NCBI RefSeq assembly: GCF_029168945.1
Contig: NC_083601.1
Location: forward strand, 19,124,160-19,188,159
Origin: Cannabis sativa
Taxonomy: Eukaryota; Streptophyta; Magnoliopsida; Rosales; Cannabaceae
Length of the DNA stretch: 64,000 bases
Reading direction: 5' to 3'
Under the pieces are notes generated by a model that did no database searches, had not been told where the DNA came from, and was given only the letters and a program-made list of their open reading frames with translations. This document shows, one piece after another, positions 46,401 to 61,000 of this stretch. A program made the position numbers and the translations under genes. Numbering within the stretch: the first letter of the stretch is position 1; every line of letters starts with the position of its first letter.

Positions 46401-48150
46401 GTGACACACAACCATTCGTAGTACCCACACTATCACTGGCGGTGTTTATGGGTCACGTGACACATAGTATGTAATCAACTTAGCTGTGGTGTGCCGGAGT
46501 CACTATTCTCCTAACGAACTCACTGAACCCCTGCGACCTAGGGTTGTATAGAGTGACACTCAACAATTCGTAGTACTCACACTATCAGTGGCAGTATTTA
46601 TGGGTCCCGTGACACATAGTATGTAATCAAGTTAGTTGTGGTGTACCGGAGTCACTATTCTCGTAAAGAACTCACTGAACCCCTTCAAGCTAGGGTTGTA
46701 CAGAGTGACACTCAACCATTCGTAGTACTCACACTATCACTGGGGTGTTTATGGGTCCCGTGACACATAGTATGTAATCATGTTAGCTGTGGTGTCCTGA
46801 AGTCATTATTCTCATAAAGAACTCACTGAACCCCTTCGAGCTAGGGTTGTAAAGAGTGACACTCAACCATTCATAGGACTCACACTATAACTGGCGGTGT
46901 TTATGGGTCCCGTGACACATAGTATGTAATCAAGTTAGGAGTAAGGTACCGGAGTCACTATTCTCGTAAAGAACTCACTGAACCCCTTCGAGCTAGGGTT
47001 CTGAAGAGTGACGCTCAAGCATTCGTAGTAGTCACACTATCATTGGCGGTGTTTATGGTTCTCGTGACACATATGATGTAATCAAGTTAGTTGTGGTGTG
47101 CTGGAGTCACTATTCTCCTAACGAACTCACTGAACCCCTTCGAGCTTGGTTTGTACATACAGAGTGACACTGAACCATTAGTAGTACTCACACTATCATT
47201 GGCGGTGTTTACGGGTCCCGTGACACATAGTATGTAATCAAGTTAGTTGTGGTGTACCGTAGTCACTATTCTTGGAAAGAACTGACTGAACCCCTTCGAG
47301 CTAGGGTTGTACAGAGTGACACTCAACCATTCGTAGTACTCACACTATCACTGGCGATGTTTATTGGTCCCGTGACACATAGTATGTAAAGTTAGCTGTG
47401 GTGTACCGGAATCACTATTCTCGTAAAGAACTCAATGTACCCCTTTGCACTAGCGTTCTACAGAGTGACACTCAACAATTCGTAGTACTCACACTATCAC
47501 TGGCGGTGTTTATGGATCCCGTGACACATAGTATCTAATCAGGTTAGCTGTGGTGTACCGGAGTCACTATTCTCGTAAAGTACTAATGAACCCCTTCGAG
47601 CTAGGGTTGTATAGAGTGACACTCAACCATTCGTAGTACTCACACTATCATTGGGGTGTTTATGGGTCCCATGACACATAGTATGTAATCAAGTTAGCTG
47701 TGGTGTACCGGAGTCACTATTCTCCTAAAGAACTCACTGAACCCCTTCGAGCTAGGGTTGTACAGAGTGACACTCAACCATTCGTAGTACTCACACTATC
47801 ACTGGCGGTGTTTATGGGTCCCGTGACACATAGTATGTAATCAAGTTTGCTGTGGTGTACCGAAGTCACTATTCTCGTAAAGAACTCACAAAACCCCTTC
47901 GAGCTAGGGTTGTACAGAGTGACACACAACCATTCGTAGTACCCACACTATCACTGGCGGTGTTTATGGGTCCCGTGACACATAGTATGTAATCAACTTA
48001 GCTGTGGTGTGCCGGAGTCACTATTCTCCTAACGAACTCACTGAACCCCTTCGAGCTAGGGTTGTATAGAGTGCCACTCAACCATTCGTAGTACTCACAC
48101 TATCAGTGGCAGTATTTATGGGTCCCGTTACACATAGTACGTAATCAAGT
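43436..48150 (+). repeat. 4715-bp higher-order segment, copy 1
   Basis: Anchors at 43491, 44041 and 46028 recur at 48206, 48756 and 50743, an offset of 4715 bp (31 monomers). The 200 bp after 44041 differ from their copy at only about two sites. Homology at the left starts near 43436; upstream monomers differ. Confidence 0.9.
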
Positions 48151-51100
48151 CAGCTGTGGTGTACCGGAGTCACTATTCTCGTAAAGAACTCACTGAACCC
48201 CTTCGATCTAGGGTTGTATAGAGTGACACTCAACCATTCGTAGTACTCACACTATCACTGGCGTTGTTTATGGGTCCCTTGACACATAGTACGTAATCAA
48301 GTTAGTTGTGGTGTACTAAAGTCATTAGTCTCGTAAAGAACTCACTGAACACCTTCGAGCTAGGGTTGTAAAGAGTGGCACTCAACCATTGGTAGGACTC
48401 ACACTATCACTGGCGGTGTTTATGGGTCCCGTGACACACAGTATGTAATAAAGTTTGCTGTGGTGTACTGGAGTCACTATTCTCGTAAAGAACTCACTGA
48501 ACCCCTTCGAGCTAGGGTTGTATAGAGTGACACTCAACCATTCGTAGTACTCACAATATCAGTGGCGGTGTTTATGGGTCCCGTGACACTAGTATGTAAT
48601 CAAGTTAGCTGTGGTGTAAAGGAGTCAATATTCTCGTAAAGAACTCACTGAACCATTTCGAGCTAGGGTTCTGATGAGTGACACTCAACCATTCGTAGTA
48701 GTCACACTATCATTGGCGGTGTTAATGGGTCGCGTGACACATATGATGTAATCAAGTTAGCTGTGGTATACCGGACTCACTATTCTCCTAACGAACTCAC
48801 TGAACCCCTTCGAGCTACGTTTGTACATACAGAGTGACACTAAACCATTCGTAGTACTCACACTATCACTTGCGGTGTTTATCGGTCCCGTGACACATAG
48901 TATGTAATCAAGTTATTTGTGGTGTACTGGAGTCACTATTCTCGTAAAGAACTGACTGAACCCCTTCGAGCTAGGGTTGTACAGAGTGATAATCAACCAT
49001 ACGTAGTACTCACACTATCACTGGCGATGTTTATGGGTCCCGTGACACATAGTATGTAAAGTTAGCTGTGGTGTACCGGAGTCACTATTATCGTAAAGAA
49101 CTCAATGAACCCCTTCGCACTAGGGTTCTACAGAGTGACACTCTACAATTCGCAGTACTCACACTATCAATAGCGGTGTTTATGGATCCCGTGACACATA
49201 GTATCTAATCAAGTTAGCTGTGCTGTACCGGGGTCACTATTCTCGTAAAGTACTCACTAAACCCCTTCGAGCTAGGGTTGTACAGAGTGACACTCAACCA
49301 TTCGTAGTACTCACACTATCACTTGCAGTGTTTATGGGTCCCGTGACACATAGAATGTAATCAAGTTAGTTGTGGTGTACCGGAGTCACTATTCTCGTAA
49401 AGAACTCACTGAACCCCATCGATCTAGGGCTGTACAGAGTGACACTCAACCATTCGTAGTACTCACACTATCATTGGCGATGTTTATGGGTCCCGTGACA
49501 CATAGTATGTAATCAAGTTAGCTGTGGTGTACTAAAGTCATTATTCTCGTAAAGAACTCACTGAACCCCTTCGAGCTAGGGTTGTAAAGAGTGACACTCA
49601 ACCATTTGTAGGACTCACACTATCACTGGCGGTGTTTATGGGTCCCGTGACACATAGTATGTAATAAAGTTTGCTGTGGTGTACCGGAGTCACTATTCTC
49701 GTAAAGAACTCACTGAACCCCTTCGAGCTAGGGTTGTAGAGAGTGACACTCAACCATTCGTAGTACTCACACTATCAGTGGCGGTGTTTATGGGTCTCGT
49801 GACACATAGTATGTAATCATGTTATCTGTGGTGTAGCGGAGTCACTATTCTCGTAAAGAACTCACTGAACCCCTTCGAGCTAGGGTTGCACAGATTGACA
49901 CTCAACCATTCGTAGTACTCACACTATCAGTGGCGGTGTTTATGGGTCCCGTGACGCATAATATGTAATCAAGTTAGCTATGGTGTACCGGAGTCACTAT
50001 TCTCGTAAACAACTCACTGAACCCCTTCGAGCTAGTGTTGTACAGAGTGACACTCAACCATTCGTAGTACTCACATTATCAGTGGCAGTGTTTATGGGTC
50101 CCGTGACACATACTATGTAATCAAGTTAGCTGTGGTGTACTGGAGTCACTATTCTCGTAAAGAACTCACTGAACCCCTTCGAGCTAGGGTTGTACAGATT
50201 GACAATCAACCATTCGAAGTACTCACACTATCACTGGCGGTGTTTATGGGTCCCGTGACACATAGTATGTAATCAAGTTATCTATGGTGTAAAAGTGTCA
50301 CTATTCTCGTAAAGAACTCACTGAACCCCTTCGAGCTAGGTTGTACAGAGTGACACTCAACCATTCGTAGTACTCACACTATCACTGGCGGTGTTTATGG
50401 GTCCCGTGACACATAGTATGTAATCAAGTTAGGAGTGGTGTACCGGAGTCACTATTCTCGTAAAGAAATCACTGAATCCCTTCGAGCTAGGGTTCTGAAG
50501 AGTGACACTCAACCATTCGTAGTAGTCAAGCTATCATTGGCGGTGTTTATGGGTCTCATGACACATAGTATGTAATGAAGTTAGCTGTGGTGTACCGGAG
50601 TCACTATTCTCCTAACGAACTCATTGAACCCCTTCGAGCTAGGGTTCTACATACAGAGTGACACTCAACCATTCGTAGTACTCACACTATCACAGGTGTT
50701 GTTTATCGGTCCCATGACACATAGTAGGTAATCAAGCTAGCTGTGGTGTACCAGAGTCACTATTCTCGTAAAGAACTGAGTGAACCCCTTCGAGCTAGGG
50801 TTGTACAGAGTGACACTCAACCATACGTAGTACTCCAACTATCACTGGCGGTGTTTATTGGTCCCGTGAAACATATAATATGTAATCAAGTTAGTTGTGG
50901 TGTACCGGAGTCAATATTCTCGTAAAGAACTCATTCAACCCCTTCGAGCTAGGGTTGTACAGAGTGACACTCAACCATTCGTAGTACTCACACTATCACT
51001 GGCGATGTTTATGGGTCCCGTGACACATAGTATGTAATCAAGTTTTTTGTGGTGTACCGGAGTCACTATTCTCGTAAAGAACTCACAAAACCCCTTCGAG

Positions 51101-52064
51101 CTAGGGTTGTACAGAGTGACACACAACCATTCGTAGTACCCACACTATCACTGGCGGTGTTTATGGGTCACGTGACACATAGTATGTAATCAACTTAGCT
51201 GTGGTGTGCCGGAGTCACTATTCTCCTAACGAACTCACTGAACCCCTGCGACCTAGGGTTGTATAGAGTGACACTCAACAATTCGTAGTACTCACACTAT
51301 CAGTGGCAGTATTTATGGGTCCCGTGACACATAGTATGTAATCAAGTTAGTTGTGGTGTACCGGAGTCACTATTCTCGTAAAGAACTCACTGAACCCCTT
51401 CAAGCTAGGGTTGTACAGAGTGACACTCAACCATTCGTAGTACTCACACTATCACTGGGGTGTTTATGGGTCCCGTGACACATAGTATGTAATCATGTTA
51501 GCTGTGGTGTCCTGAAGTCATTATTCTCATAAAGAACTCACTGAACCCCTTCGAGCTAGGGTTGTAAAGAGTGACACTCAACCATTCATAGGACTCACAC
51601 TATAACTGGCGGTGTTTATGGGTCCCGTGACACATAGTATGTAATCAAGTTAGGAGTAAGGTACCGGAGTCACTATTCTCGTAAAGAACTCACTGAACCC
51701 CTTCGAGCTAGGGTTCTGAAGAGTGACGCTCAAGCATTCGTAGTAGTCACACTATCATTGGCGGTGTTTATGGTTCTCGTGACACATATGATGTAATCAA
51801 GTTAGTTGTGGTGTGCTGGAGTCACTATTCTCCTAACGAACTCACTGAACCCCTTCGAGCTTGGTTTGTACATACAGAGTGACACTGAACCATTAGTAGT
51901 ACTCACACTATCATTGGCGGTGTTTACGGGTCCCGTGACACATAGTATGTAATCAAGTTAGTTGTGGTGTACCGTAGTCACTATTCTTGGAAAGAACTGA
52001 CTGAACCCCTTCGAGTTAGGGTTGTACAGAGTGACACTCAACCATTCGTAGTACTCACACTATC
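48151..52064 (+). repeat. 4715-bp segment, copy 2 (interrupted at ~52065)
   Basis: It follows copy 1 in register to about 52060, in the monomer with CCGTAGTCACTATTCTTGG. There the sequence jumps, within the shared stretch ATTCGTAGTACTCACACTATCAC, to the monomer normally found about 1373 bp earlier. Confidence 0.85.
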
Positions 52065-53437
52065 ACAGGTGTTGTTTATCGGTCCCATGACACATAGTAG
52101 GTAATCAAGCTAGCTGTGGTGTACCAGAGTCACTATTCTCGTAAAGAACTGAGTGAACCCCTTCGAGCTAGGGTTGTACAGAGTGACACTCAACCATACG
52201 TAGTACTCCAACTATCACTGGCGGTGTTTATTGGTCCCGTGAAACATATAATATGTAATCAAGTTAGTTGTGGTGTACCGGAGTCAATATTCTCGTAAAG
52301 AACTCATTCAACCCCTTCGAGCTAGGGTTGTACAGAGTGACACTCAACCATTCGTAGTACTCACACTATCACTGGCGATGTTTATGGGTCCCGTGACACA
52401 TAGTATGTAATCAAGTTTGCTGTGGTGTACCGGAGTCACTATTCTCGTAAAGAACTCACAAAACCCCTTCGAGCTAGGGTTGTACAGAGTGACACACAAC
52501 CATTCGTAGTACCCACACTATCACTGGCGGTGTTTATGGGTCACGTGACACATAGTATGTAATCAACTTAGCTGTGGTGTGCCGGAGTCACTATTCTCCT
52601 AACGAACTCACTGAACCCCTGCGACCTAGGGTTGTATAGAGTGACACTCAACAATTCGTAGTACTCACACTATCAGTGGCAGTATTTATGGGTCCCGTGA
52701 CACATAGTATGTAATCAAGTTAGTTGTGGTGTACCGGAGTCACTATTCTCGTAAAGAACTCACTGAACCCCTTCAAGCTAGGGTTGTACAGAGTGACACT
52801 CAACCATTCGTAGTACTCACACTATCACTGGGGTGTTTATGGGTCCCGTGACACATAGTATGTAATCATGTTAGCTGTGGTGTCCTGAAGTCATTATTCT
52901 CATAAAGAACTCACTGAACCCCTTCGAGCTAGGGTTGTAAAGAGTGACACTCAACCATTCATAGGACTCACACTATAACTGGCGGTGTTTATGGGTCCCG
53001 TGACACATAGTATGTAATCAAGTTAGGAGTAAGGTACCGGAGTCACTATTCTCGTAAAGAACTCACTGAACCCCTTCGAGCTAGGGTTCTGAAGAGTGAC
53101 GCTCAAGCATTCGTAGTAGTCACACTATCATTGGCGGTGTTTATGGTTCTCGTGACACATATGATGTAATCAAGTTAGTTGTGGTGTGCTGGAGTCACTA
53201 TTCTCCTAACGAACTCACTGAACCCCTTCGAGCTAGGGTTGTACATACGAGTGACCTTTGAACCATTAGTAGTACTCACACTATCATTGGCGGTGTTTAC
53301 GGGTCCCGTGACACATAGTATGTAATCAAGTTAGTTGTGGTGTACCGTAGTCACTATTCTTGGAAAGAACTGACTGAACCCCTTCGAGTTAGGGTTGTAC
53401 AGAGTGACACTCAACCATTCGTAGTACTCACACTATC
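52065..53437 (+). repeat. 1373-bp (9-monomer) duplication inside block 3
   Basis: This repeats 50692-52064 nearly base for base; the anchor ORF start at 50743 recurs at 52116. After it, the order resumes as at 47345 (CGATGTTTATTGG then TATGTAAAGTTAGC). Confidence 0.85.
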
Positions 53438-56400
53438 ACTGGCGATGTTTATTGGTCCCGTGACACATAGTATGTAAAGTTAGCTGTGGTGTACCGGAAT
53501 CACTATTCTCGTAAAGAACTCAATGTACCCCTTTGCACTAGCGTTCTACAGAGTGACACTCAACAATTCGTAGTACTCACACTATCACTGGCGATGTTTA
53601 TGGATCCCGTGACACATAGTATCTAATCAGGTTAGCTGTGGTGTACCGGAGTCACTATTCTCGTAAAGTACTAATGAACCCCTTCGAGCTAGGGTTGTAT
53701 AGAGTGACACTCAACCATTCGTAGTACTCACACTATCATTGGGGTGTTTATGGGTCCCATGACACATAGTATGTAATCAAGTTAGCTGTGGTGTACCGGA
53801 GTCACTATTCTCCTAAAGAACTCACTGAACCCCTTCGAGCTAGGCTTGTACAGAGTGACACTCAACCATTCGTAGTACTCACACTATCACTGGCGGTGTT
53901 TATGGGTCCCGTGACACATAGTATGTAATCAAGTTTGCTGTGGTGTACCGAAGTCACTATTCTCGTAAAGAACTCACAAAACCCCTTCGAGCTAGGGTTG
54001 TACAGAGTGACACACAACCATTCGTAGTACCCACACTATCACTGGCGGTGTTTATGGGTCCCGTGACACATAGTATGAAATCAACTTAGCTGTGGTGTGC
54101 CGGAGTCACTATTCTCCTAACGAACTCACTGAACCCCTTCGAGCTAGGGTTGTATAGAGTGCCACTCAACCATTCGTAGTACTCACACTATCAGTGGCAG
54201 TATTTATGGGTCCCGTTACACATAGTACGTAATCAAGTCAGCTGTGGTGTACCGGAGTCACTATTCTCGTAAAGAACTCACTGAACCCCTTCGATCTAGG
54301 GTTGTATAGAGTGACACTCAACCATTCGTAGTACTCACACTATCACTGGCGTTGTTTATGGGTCCCTTGACACATAGTACGTAATCAAGTTAGTTGTGGT
54401 GTACTAAAGTCATTAGTCTCGTAAAGAACTCACTGAACACCTTCGAGCTAGGGTTGTAAAGAGTGGCACTCAACCATTCGTAGGACTCACACTATCACTG
54501 GCGGTGTTTATGGGTCCCGTGACACACAGTATGTAATAAAGTTTGCTGTGGTGTACCGGAGTCACTATTCTCGTAAAGAACTCACTGAACCCCTTCGAGC
54601 TAGGGTTGTACAGAGTGACACTCAACCATTCGTAGTACTCACAATATCAGTGGCGGTGTTTATGGGTCCCGTGACACTAGTATGTAATCAAGTTAGCTGT
54701 GGTGTAAAGGAGTCAATATTCTCGTAAAGAACTCACTAAACCATTTCGAGCTAGGGTTCTGAAGAGTGACACTCAACCATTCGTAGTAGTCACACTATCA
54801 TTGGCGGTGTTAATGGGTCGCGTGACACATATGATGTAATCAAGTTAGCTGTGGTATACCGGACTCACTATTCTCCTAACGAACTCACTGAACCCCTTCG
54901 AGCTACGTTTGTACATACAGAGTGACACTAAACCATTCGTAGTACTCACACTATCACTTGCGGTGTTTATCGGTCCCGTGACACATAGTATGTAATCAAG
55001 TTATTTGTGGTGTACTGGAGTCACTATTCTCGTAAAGAACTGACTGAACCCCTTCGAGCTAGGGTTGTACAGAGTGATAATCAACCATACGTAGTACTCA
55101 CACTATCACTGGCGATGTTTATGGGTCCCGTGACACATAGTATGTAAAGTTAGCTGTGGTGTACCGGAGTCACTATTATCGTAAAGAACTCAATGAACCC
55201 CTTCGCACTAGGGTTCTACAGAGTGACACTCTACAATTCGCAGTACTCACACTATCAATAGCGGTGTTTATGGATCCCGTGACACATAGTATCTAATCAA
55301 GTTAGCTGTGCTGTACCGGGGTCACTATTCTCGTAAAGTACTCACTAAACCCCTTCGAGCTAGGGTTGTACAGAGTGACACTCAACCATTCGTAGTACTC
55401 ACACTATCACTTGCAGTGTTTATGGGTCCCGTGACACATAGAATGTAATCAAGTTAGTTGTGGTGTACCGGAGTCACTATTCTCGTAAAGAACTCACTGA
55501 ACCCCATCGATCTAGGGCTGTACAGAGTGACACTCAACCATTCGTAGTACTCACACTATCATTGGCGATGTTTATGGGTCCCGTGACACATAGTATGTAA
55601 TCAAGTTAGCTGTGGTGTACTAAAGTCATTATTCTCGTAAAGAACTCACTGAACCCCTTCGAGCTAGGGTTGTAAAGAGTGACACTCAACCATTTGTAGG
55701 ACTCACACTATCACTGGCGGTGTTTATGGGTCCCGTGACACATAGTATGTAATAAAGTTTGCTGTGGTGTACCGGAGTCACTATTCTCGTAAAGAACTCA
55801 CTGAACCCCTTCGAGCTAGGGTTGTACAGAGTGACACTCAACCATTCGTAGTACTCACACTATCAGTGGCGGTGTTTATGGGTCTCGTGACACATAGTAT
55901 GTAATCAAGTTATCTGTGGTGTAGCGGAGTCACTATTCTCGTAAAGAACTCACTGAACCCCTTCGAGCTAGGGTTGCACAGATTGACACTCAACCATTCG
56001 TAGTACTCACACTATCAGTGGCGGTGTTTATGGGTCCCGTGACGCATAATATGTAATCAAGTTAGCTATGGTGTACCGGAGTCACTATTCTCGTAAACAA
56101 CTCACTGAACCCCTTCGAGCTAGTGTTGTACAGAGTGACACTCAACCATTCGTAGTACTCACATTATCAGTGGCAGTGTTTATGGGTCCCGTGACACATA
56201 CTATGTAATCAAGTTAGCTGTGGTGTACTGGAGTCACTATTCTCGTAAAGAACTCACTGAACCCCTTCGAGCTAGGGTTGTACAGATTGACAATCAACCA
56301 TTCGAAGTACTCACACTATCACTGGCGGTGTTTATGGGTCCCGTGACACATAGTATGTAATCAAGTTATCTATGGTGTACAAGTGTCACTATTCTCGTAA

Positions 56401-58152
56401 AGAACTCACTGAACCCCTTCGAGCTAGGTTGTACAGAGTGACACTCAACCATTCGTAGTACTCACACTATCACTGGCGGTGTTTATGGGTCCCGTGACAC
56501 ATAGTATGTAATCAAGTTAGGAGTGGTGTACCGGAGTCACTATTCTCGTAAAGAACTCACAGAATCCCTTCGAGCTAGGGTTCTGAAGAGTGACACTCAA
56601 CCATTCGTAGTAGTCAAGCTATCATTGGCGGTGTTTATGGGTCTCATGACACATAGTATGTAATGAAGTTAGCTGTGGTGTACCGGAGTCACTATTCTCC
56701 TAACGAACTCATTGAACCCCTTCGAGCTAGGGTTGTACATACAGAGTGACACTCAACCATTCGTAGTACTCACACTATCACAGGTGTTGTTTATCGGTCC
56801 CATGACACATAGTAGGTAATCAAGCTAGCTGTGGTGTACCAGAGTCACTATTCTCGTAAAGAACTGAGTGAACCCCTTCGAGCTAGGGTTGTACAGAGTG
56901 ACACTCAACCATTCGTAGTACTCCAACTATCACTGGCGGTGTTTATTGGTCCCGTGAAACATATAATATGTAATCAAGTTAGTTGTGGTGTACCGGAGTC
57001 AATATTCTCGTAAAGAACTCATTCAACCCCTTCGAGGTAGGGTTGTACAGAGTGACACTCAACCATTCGTAGTACTCACACTATCACTGGCGATGTTTAT
57101 GGGTCCCGTGACACATAGTATGTAATCAAGTTTGCTGTGGTGTACCGGAGTCACTATTCTCGTAAAGAACTCACAAAACCCCTTCGAGCTAGGGTTGTAC
57201 AGAGTGACACACAACCATTCGTAGTACCCACACTATCACTGGCGGTGTTTATGGGTCACGTGACACATAGTATGTAATCAACTTAGCTGTGGTGTGCCGG
57301 AGTCACTATTCTCCTAACGAACTCACTGAACCCCTGCGACCTAGGGTTGTATAGAGTGACACTCAACAATTCGTAGTACTCACACTATCAGTGGCAGTAT
57401 TTATGGGTCCCGTGACACATAGTATGTAATCAAGTTAGTTGTGGTGTACCGGAGTCACTATTCTCGTAAAGAACTCACTGAACCCCTTCAAGCTAGGGTT
57501 GTACAGAGTGACACTCAACCATTCGTAGTACTCACACTATCACTGGGGTGTTTATGGGTCCCGTGACACATAGTATGTAATCATGTTAGCTGTGGTGTCC
57601 TGAAGTCATTATTCTCATAAAGAACTCACTGAACCCCTTCGAGCTAGGGTTGTAAAGAGTGACACTCAACCATTCATAGGACTCACACTATAACTGGCGG
57701 TGTTTATGGGTCCCGTGACACATAGTATGTAATCAAGTTAGGAGTAAGGTACCGGAGTCACTATTCTCGTAAAGAACTCACTGAACCCCTTCGAGCTAGG
57801 GTTCTGAAGAGTGACGCTCAAGCATTCGTAGTAGTCACACTATCATTGGCGGTGTTTATGGTTCTCGTGACACATATGATGTAATCAAGTTAGTTGTGGT
57901 GTGCTGGAGTCACTATTCTCCTAACGAACTCACTGAACCCCTTCGAGCTTGGTTTGTACATACAGAGTGACACTGAACCATTAGTAGTACTCACACTATC
58001 ATTGGCGGTGTTTACGGGTCCCGTGACACATAGTATGTAATCAAGTTAGTTGTGGTGTACCGTAGTCTTTATTCTTGGAAAGAACTGACTGAACCCCTTC
58101 GAGCTAGGGTTGTACAGAGTGACACTCAACCATTCGTAGTACTCACACTATC
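52065..58152 (+). repeat. 6088-bp higher-order segment (copy of 45977-52064)
   Basis: The sum of the 4715-bp unit and the 1373-bp duplication. Anchors 46028 and 50743 recur at 52116 and 56831, an offset of 6088 bp (40 monomers). Confidence 0.85.
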
Positions 58153-59520
58153 ACTGGCGATGTTTATTGGTCCCGTGACACATAGTATGTAAAGTTAGCT
58201 GTGGTGTACCGGAGTCACTATTCTCGTAAAGAACTCAATGTACCCCTTTGCACTAGCGTTCTACGGAAGTGACACTCGACAATTCGTAGTACTCACACTT
58301 TATCCTTTGGCGGTGTTTATGGATCCCGTGACATATAGTATCTAATCAGGTTAGCTGTGGTGTACCGGAGTCACTATTCTCGTAAAGTACTAATGAACCC
58401 CTTCGAGCTAGGGTTGTATAGAGTGACACTCAACCATTCGTAGTACTCACACTATCATTGGGGTGTTTATGGGTCCCATGACACATAGTATGTAATCAAG
58501 TTAGCTGTGGTGTACCGCAGTCACTATTCTCCTAAAGGAACCCCGAGCTAGGGTTGTACGAGTGACACTCAACCATTCGTAGTACTCACACTATCCTTTG
58601 GCGATGTTTATTGGTCCCGTGACACATAGTATGTAAAGTTAGCTGTGGTGTACCGGAGTCACTATTCTCGTAAAGAACTCAATGTACCCCTTTGCACTAG
58701 CGTTCTACAGAGTGACACTCAACAATTCGTAGTACTCACACTATCACTGGCGGTGTTTATGGGTCCCGTGACACATAGTATGTAATCAAGTTAGGAGTGG
58801 TGTACCGGAGTCACTATTCTCGTAAAGAACTCACAGAATCCCTTCGAGCTAGGGTTCTGAAGAGTGACACTCAACCATTCGTAGTAGTCAAGCTATCATT
58901 GGCGGTGTTTATGGGTCTCATGACACATAGTATGTAATGAAGTTAGCTGTGGTGTACCGGAGTCACTATTCTCCTAACGAACTCATTGAACCCCTTCGAG
59001 CTAGGGTTGTACATACAGAGTGACACTCAACCATTCGTAGTACTCACACTATCACAGGTGTTGTTTATCGGTCCCATGACACATAGTAGGTAATCAAGCT
59101 AGTTGTGGTGTGCAGTCACTTTATTCTCGTAAAGGGCGAGTGAACCCCTTCGAGCTAGGGTTGTACAGAGTGACACTCAACCATTCGTAGTACTCCAACT
59201 ATCACTGGCGGTGTTTATTGGTCCCGTGAAACATATAATATGTAATCAAGTTAGTTGTGGTGTACCGGAGTCAATATTCTCGTAAAGAACTCATTCAACC
59301 CCTTCGAGGTAGGGTTGTACAGAGTGACACTCAACCATTCGTAGTACTCACACTATCACTGGCGATGTTTATGGGTCCCGTGACACATAGTATGTAATCA
59401 AGTTTGCTGTGGTGTACCGGAGTCACTATTCTCGTAAAGAACTCACAAAACCCCTTCGAGCTAGGGTTGTACAGAGTGACACACAACCATTCGTAGTACT
59501 CACACTATCCTTTGGCGGTG
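58060..59520. other. Disturbed patch with stereotyped aberrant bases in the satellite
   Basis: In this stretch canonical CACTGGCGG becomes CCTTTGGCGG (58305, 58594, 59508) and CACTAT becomes CTTTAT or CACTTTAT (58065, 58297, 59116). Several monomers lose or gain bases (CTACGGAAGTGACACTCGAC at 58260, GGAACCCCGAGC at 58537, GTAAAGGGCGAG at 59130). A single similar case (GACCTTTGAACC) is at 53258. Elsewhere the 152-bp register is clean. Confidence 0.75.
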
Positions 59521-61000
59521 TTTATGGGTCACGTGACACATAGTATGTAATCAACTTAGCTGTGGTGTGCCGGAGTCACTATTCTCCTAACGAACTCACT
59601 GAACCCCTGCGACCTAGGGTTGTATAGAGTGACACTCAACAATTCGTAGTACTCACACTATCAGTGGCAGTATTTATGGGTCCCGTGACACATAGTATGT
59701 AATCAAGTTAGTTGTGGTGTACCGGAGTCACTATTCTCGTAAAGAACTCACTGAACCCCTTCAAGCTAGGGTTGTACAGAGTGACACTCAACCATTCGTA
59801 GTACTCACACTATCACTGGGGTGTTTATGGGTCCCGTGACACATAGTATGTAATCATGTTAGCTGTGGTGTCCTGAAGTCATTATTCTCATAAAGAACTC
59901 ACTGAACCCCTTCGAGCTAGGGTTGTAAAGAGTGACACTCAACCATTCATAGGACTCACACTATAACTGGCGGTGTTTATGGGTCCCGTGACACATAGTA
60001 TGTAATCAAGTTAGGAGTAAGGTACCGGAGTCACTATTCTCGTAAAGAACTCACTGAACCCCTTCGAGCTAGGGTTCTGAAGAGTGACGCTCAAGCATTC
60101 GTAGTAGTCACACTATCATTGGCGGTGTTTATGGTTCTCGTGACACATATGATGTAATCAAGTTAGTTGTGGTGTGCTGGAGTCACTATTCTCCTAACGA
60201 ACTCACTGAACCCCTTCGAGCTTGGTTTGTACATACAGAGTGACACTGAACCATTAGTAGTACTCACACTATCATTGGCGGTGTTTACGGGTCCCGTGAC
60301 ACATAGTATGTAATCAAGTTAGTTGTGGTGTACCGTAGTCTTTATTCTTGGAAAGAACTGACTGAACCCCTTCGAGCTAGGGTTGTACAGAGTGACACTC
60401 AACCATTCGTAGTACTCACACTATCACTGGCGATGTTTATTGGTCCCGTGACACATAGTATGTAAAGTTAGCTGTGGTGTACCGGAGTCACTATTCTCGT
60501 AAAGAACTCAATGTACCCCTTTGCACTAGCGTTCTACAGAGTGACACTCAACAATTCGTAGTACTCACACTATCACTGGCGGTGTTTATGGATCCCGTGA
60601 CACATAGTATCTAATCAGGTTAGCTGTGGTGTACCGGAGTCACTATTCTCGTAAAGTACTAATGAACCCCTTCGAGCTAGGGTTGTATAGAGTGACACTC
60701 AACCATTCGTAGTACTCACACTATCATTGGGGTGTTTATGGGTCCCATGACACATAGTATGTAATCAAGTTAGCTGTGGTGTACCGGAGTCACTATTCTC
60801 GTAAAGAACTCACTGAACCCCTTCGAGCTAGGGTTGTACAGAGTGACACTCAACCATTCGTAGTACTCACACTATCACTGGCGGTGTTTATGGGTCCCGT
60901 GACACATAGTATGTAATCAAGTTAGCTGTGGTGTACCGGAGTCACTATTCTCGTAAAGAACTCACAAAACCCCTTCGAGCTAGGGTTGTACAGAGTGACA
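58736..61000 (+). repeat. ~2.27-kb segment duplicated from about 56464-58730
   Basis: TACTCCAACT and CACAGAATCC anchors recur at an offset of 2272-2274 bp. Its left junction falls in the disturbed patch at 58.2-58.7 kb. The right end blends with other copies near 60800-61000, so that boundary is approximate. Confidence 0.7.
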
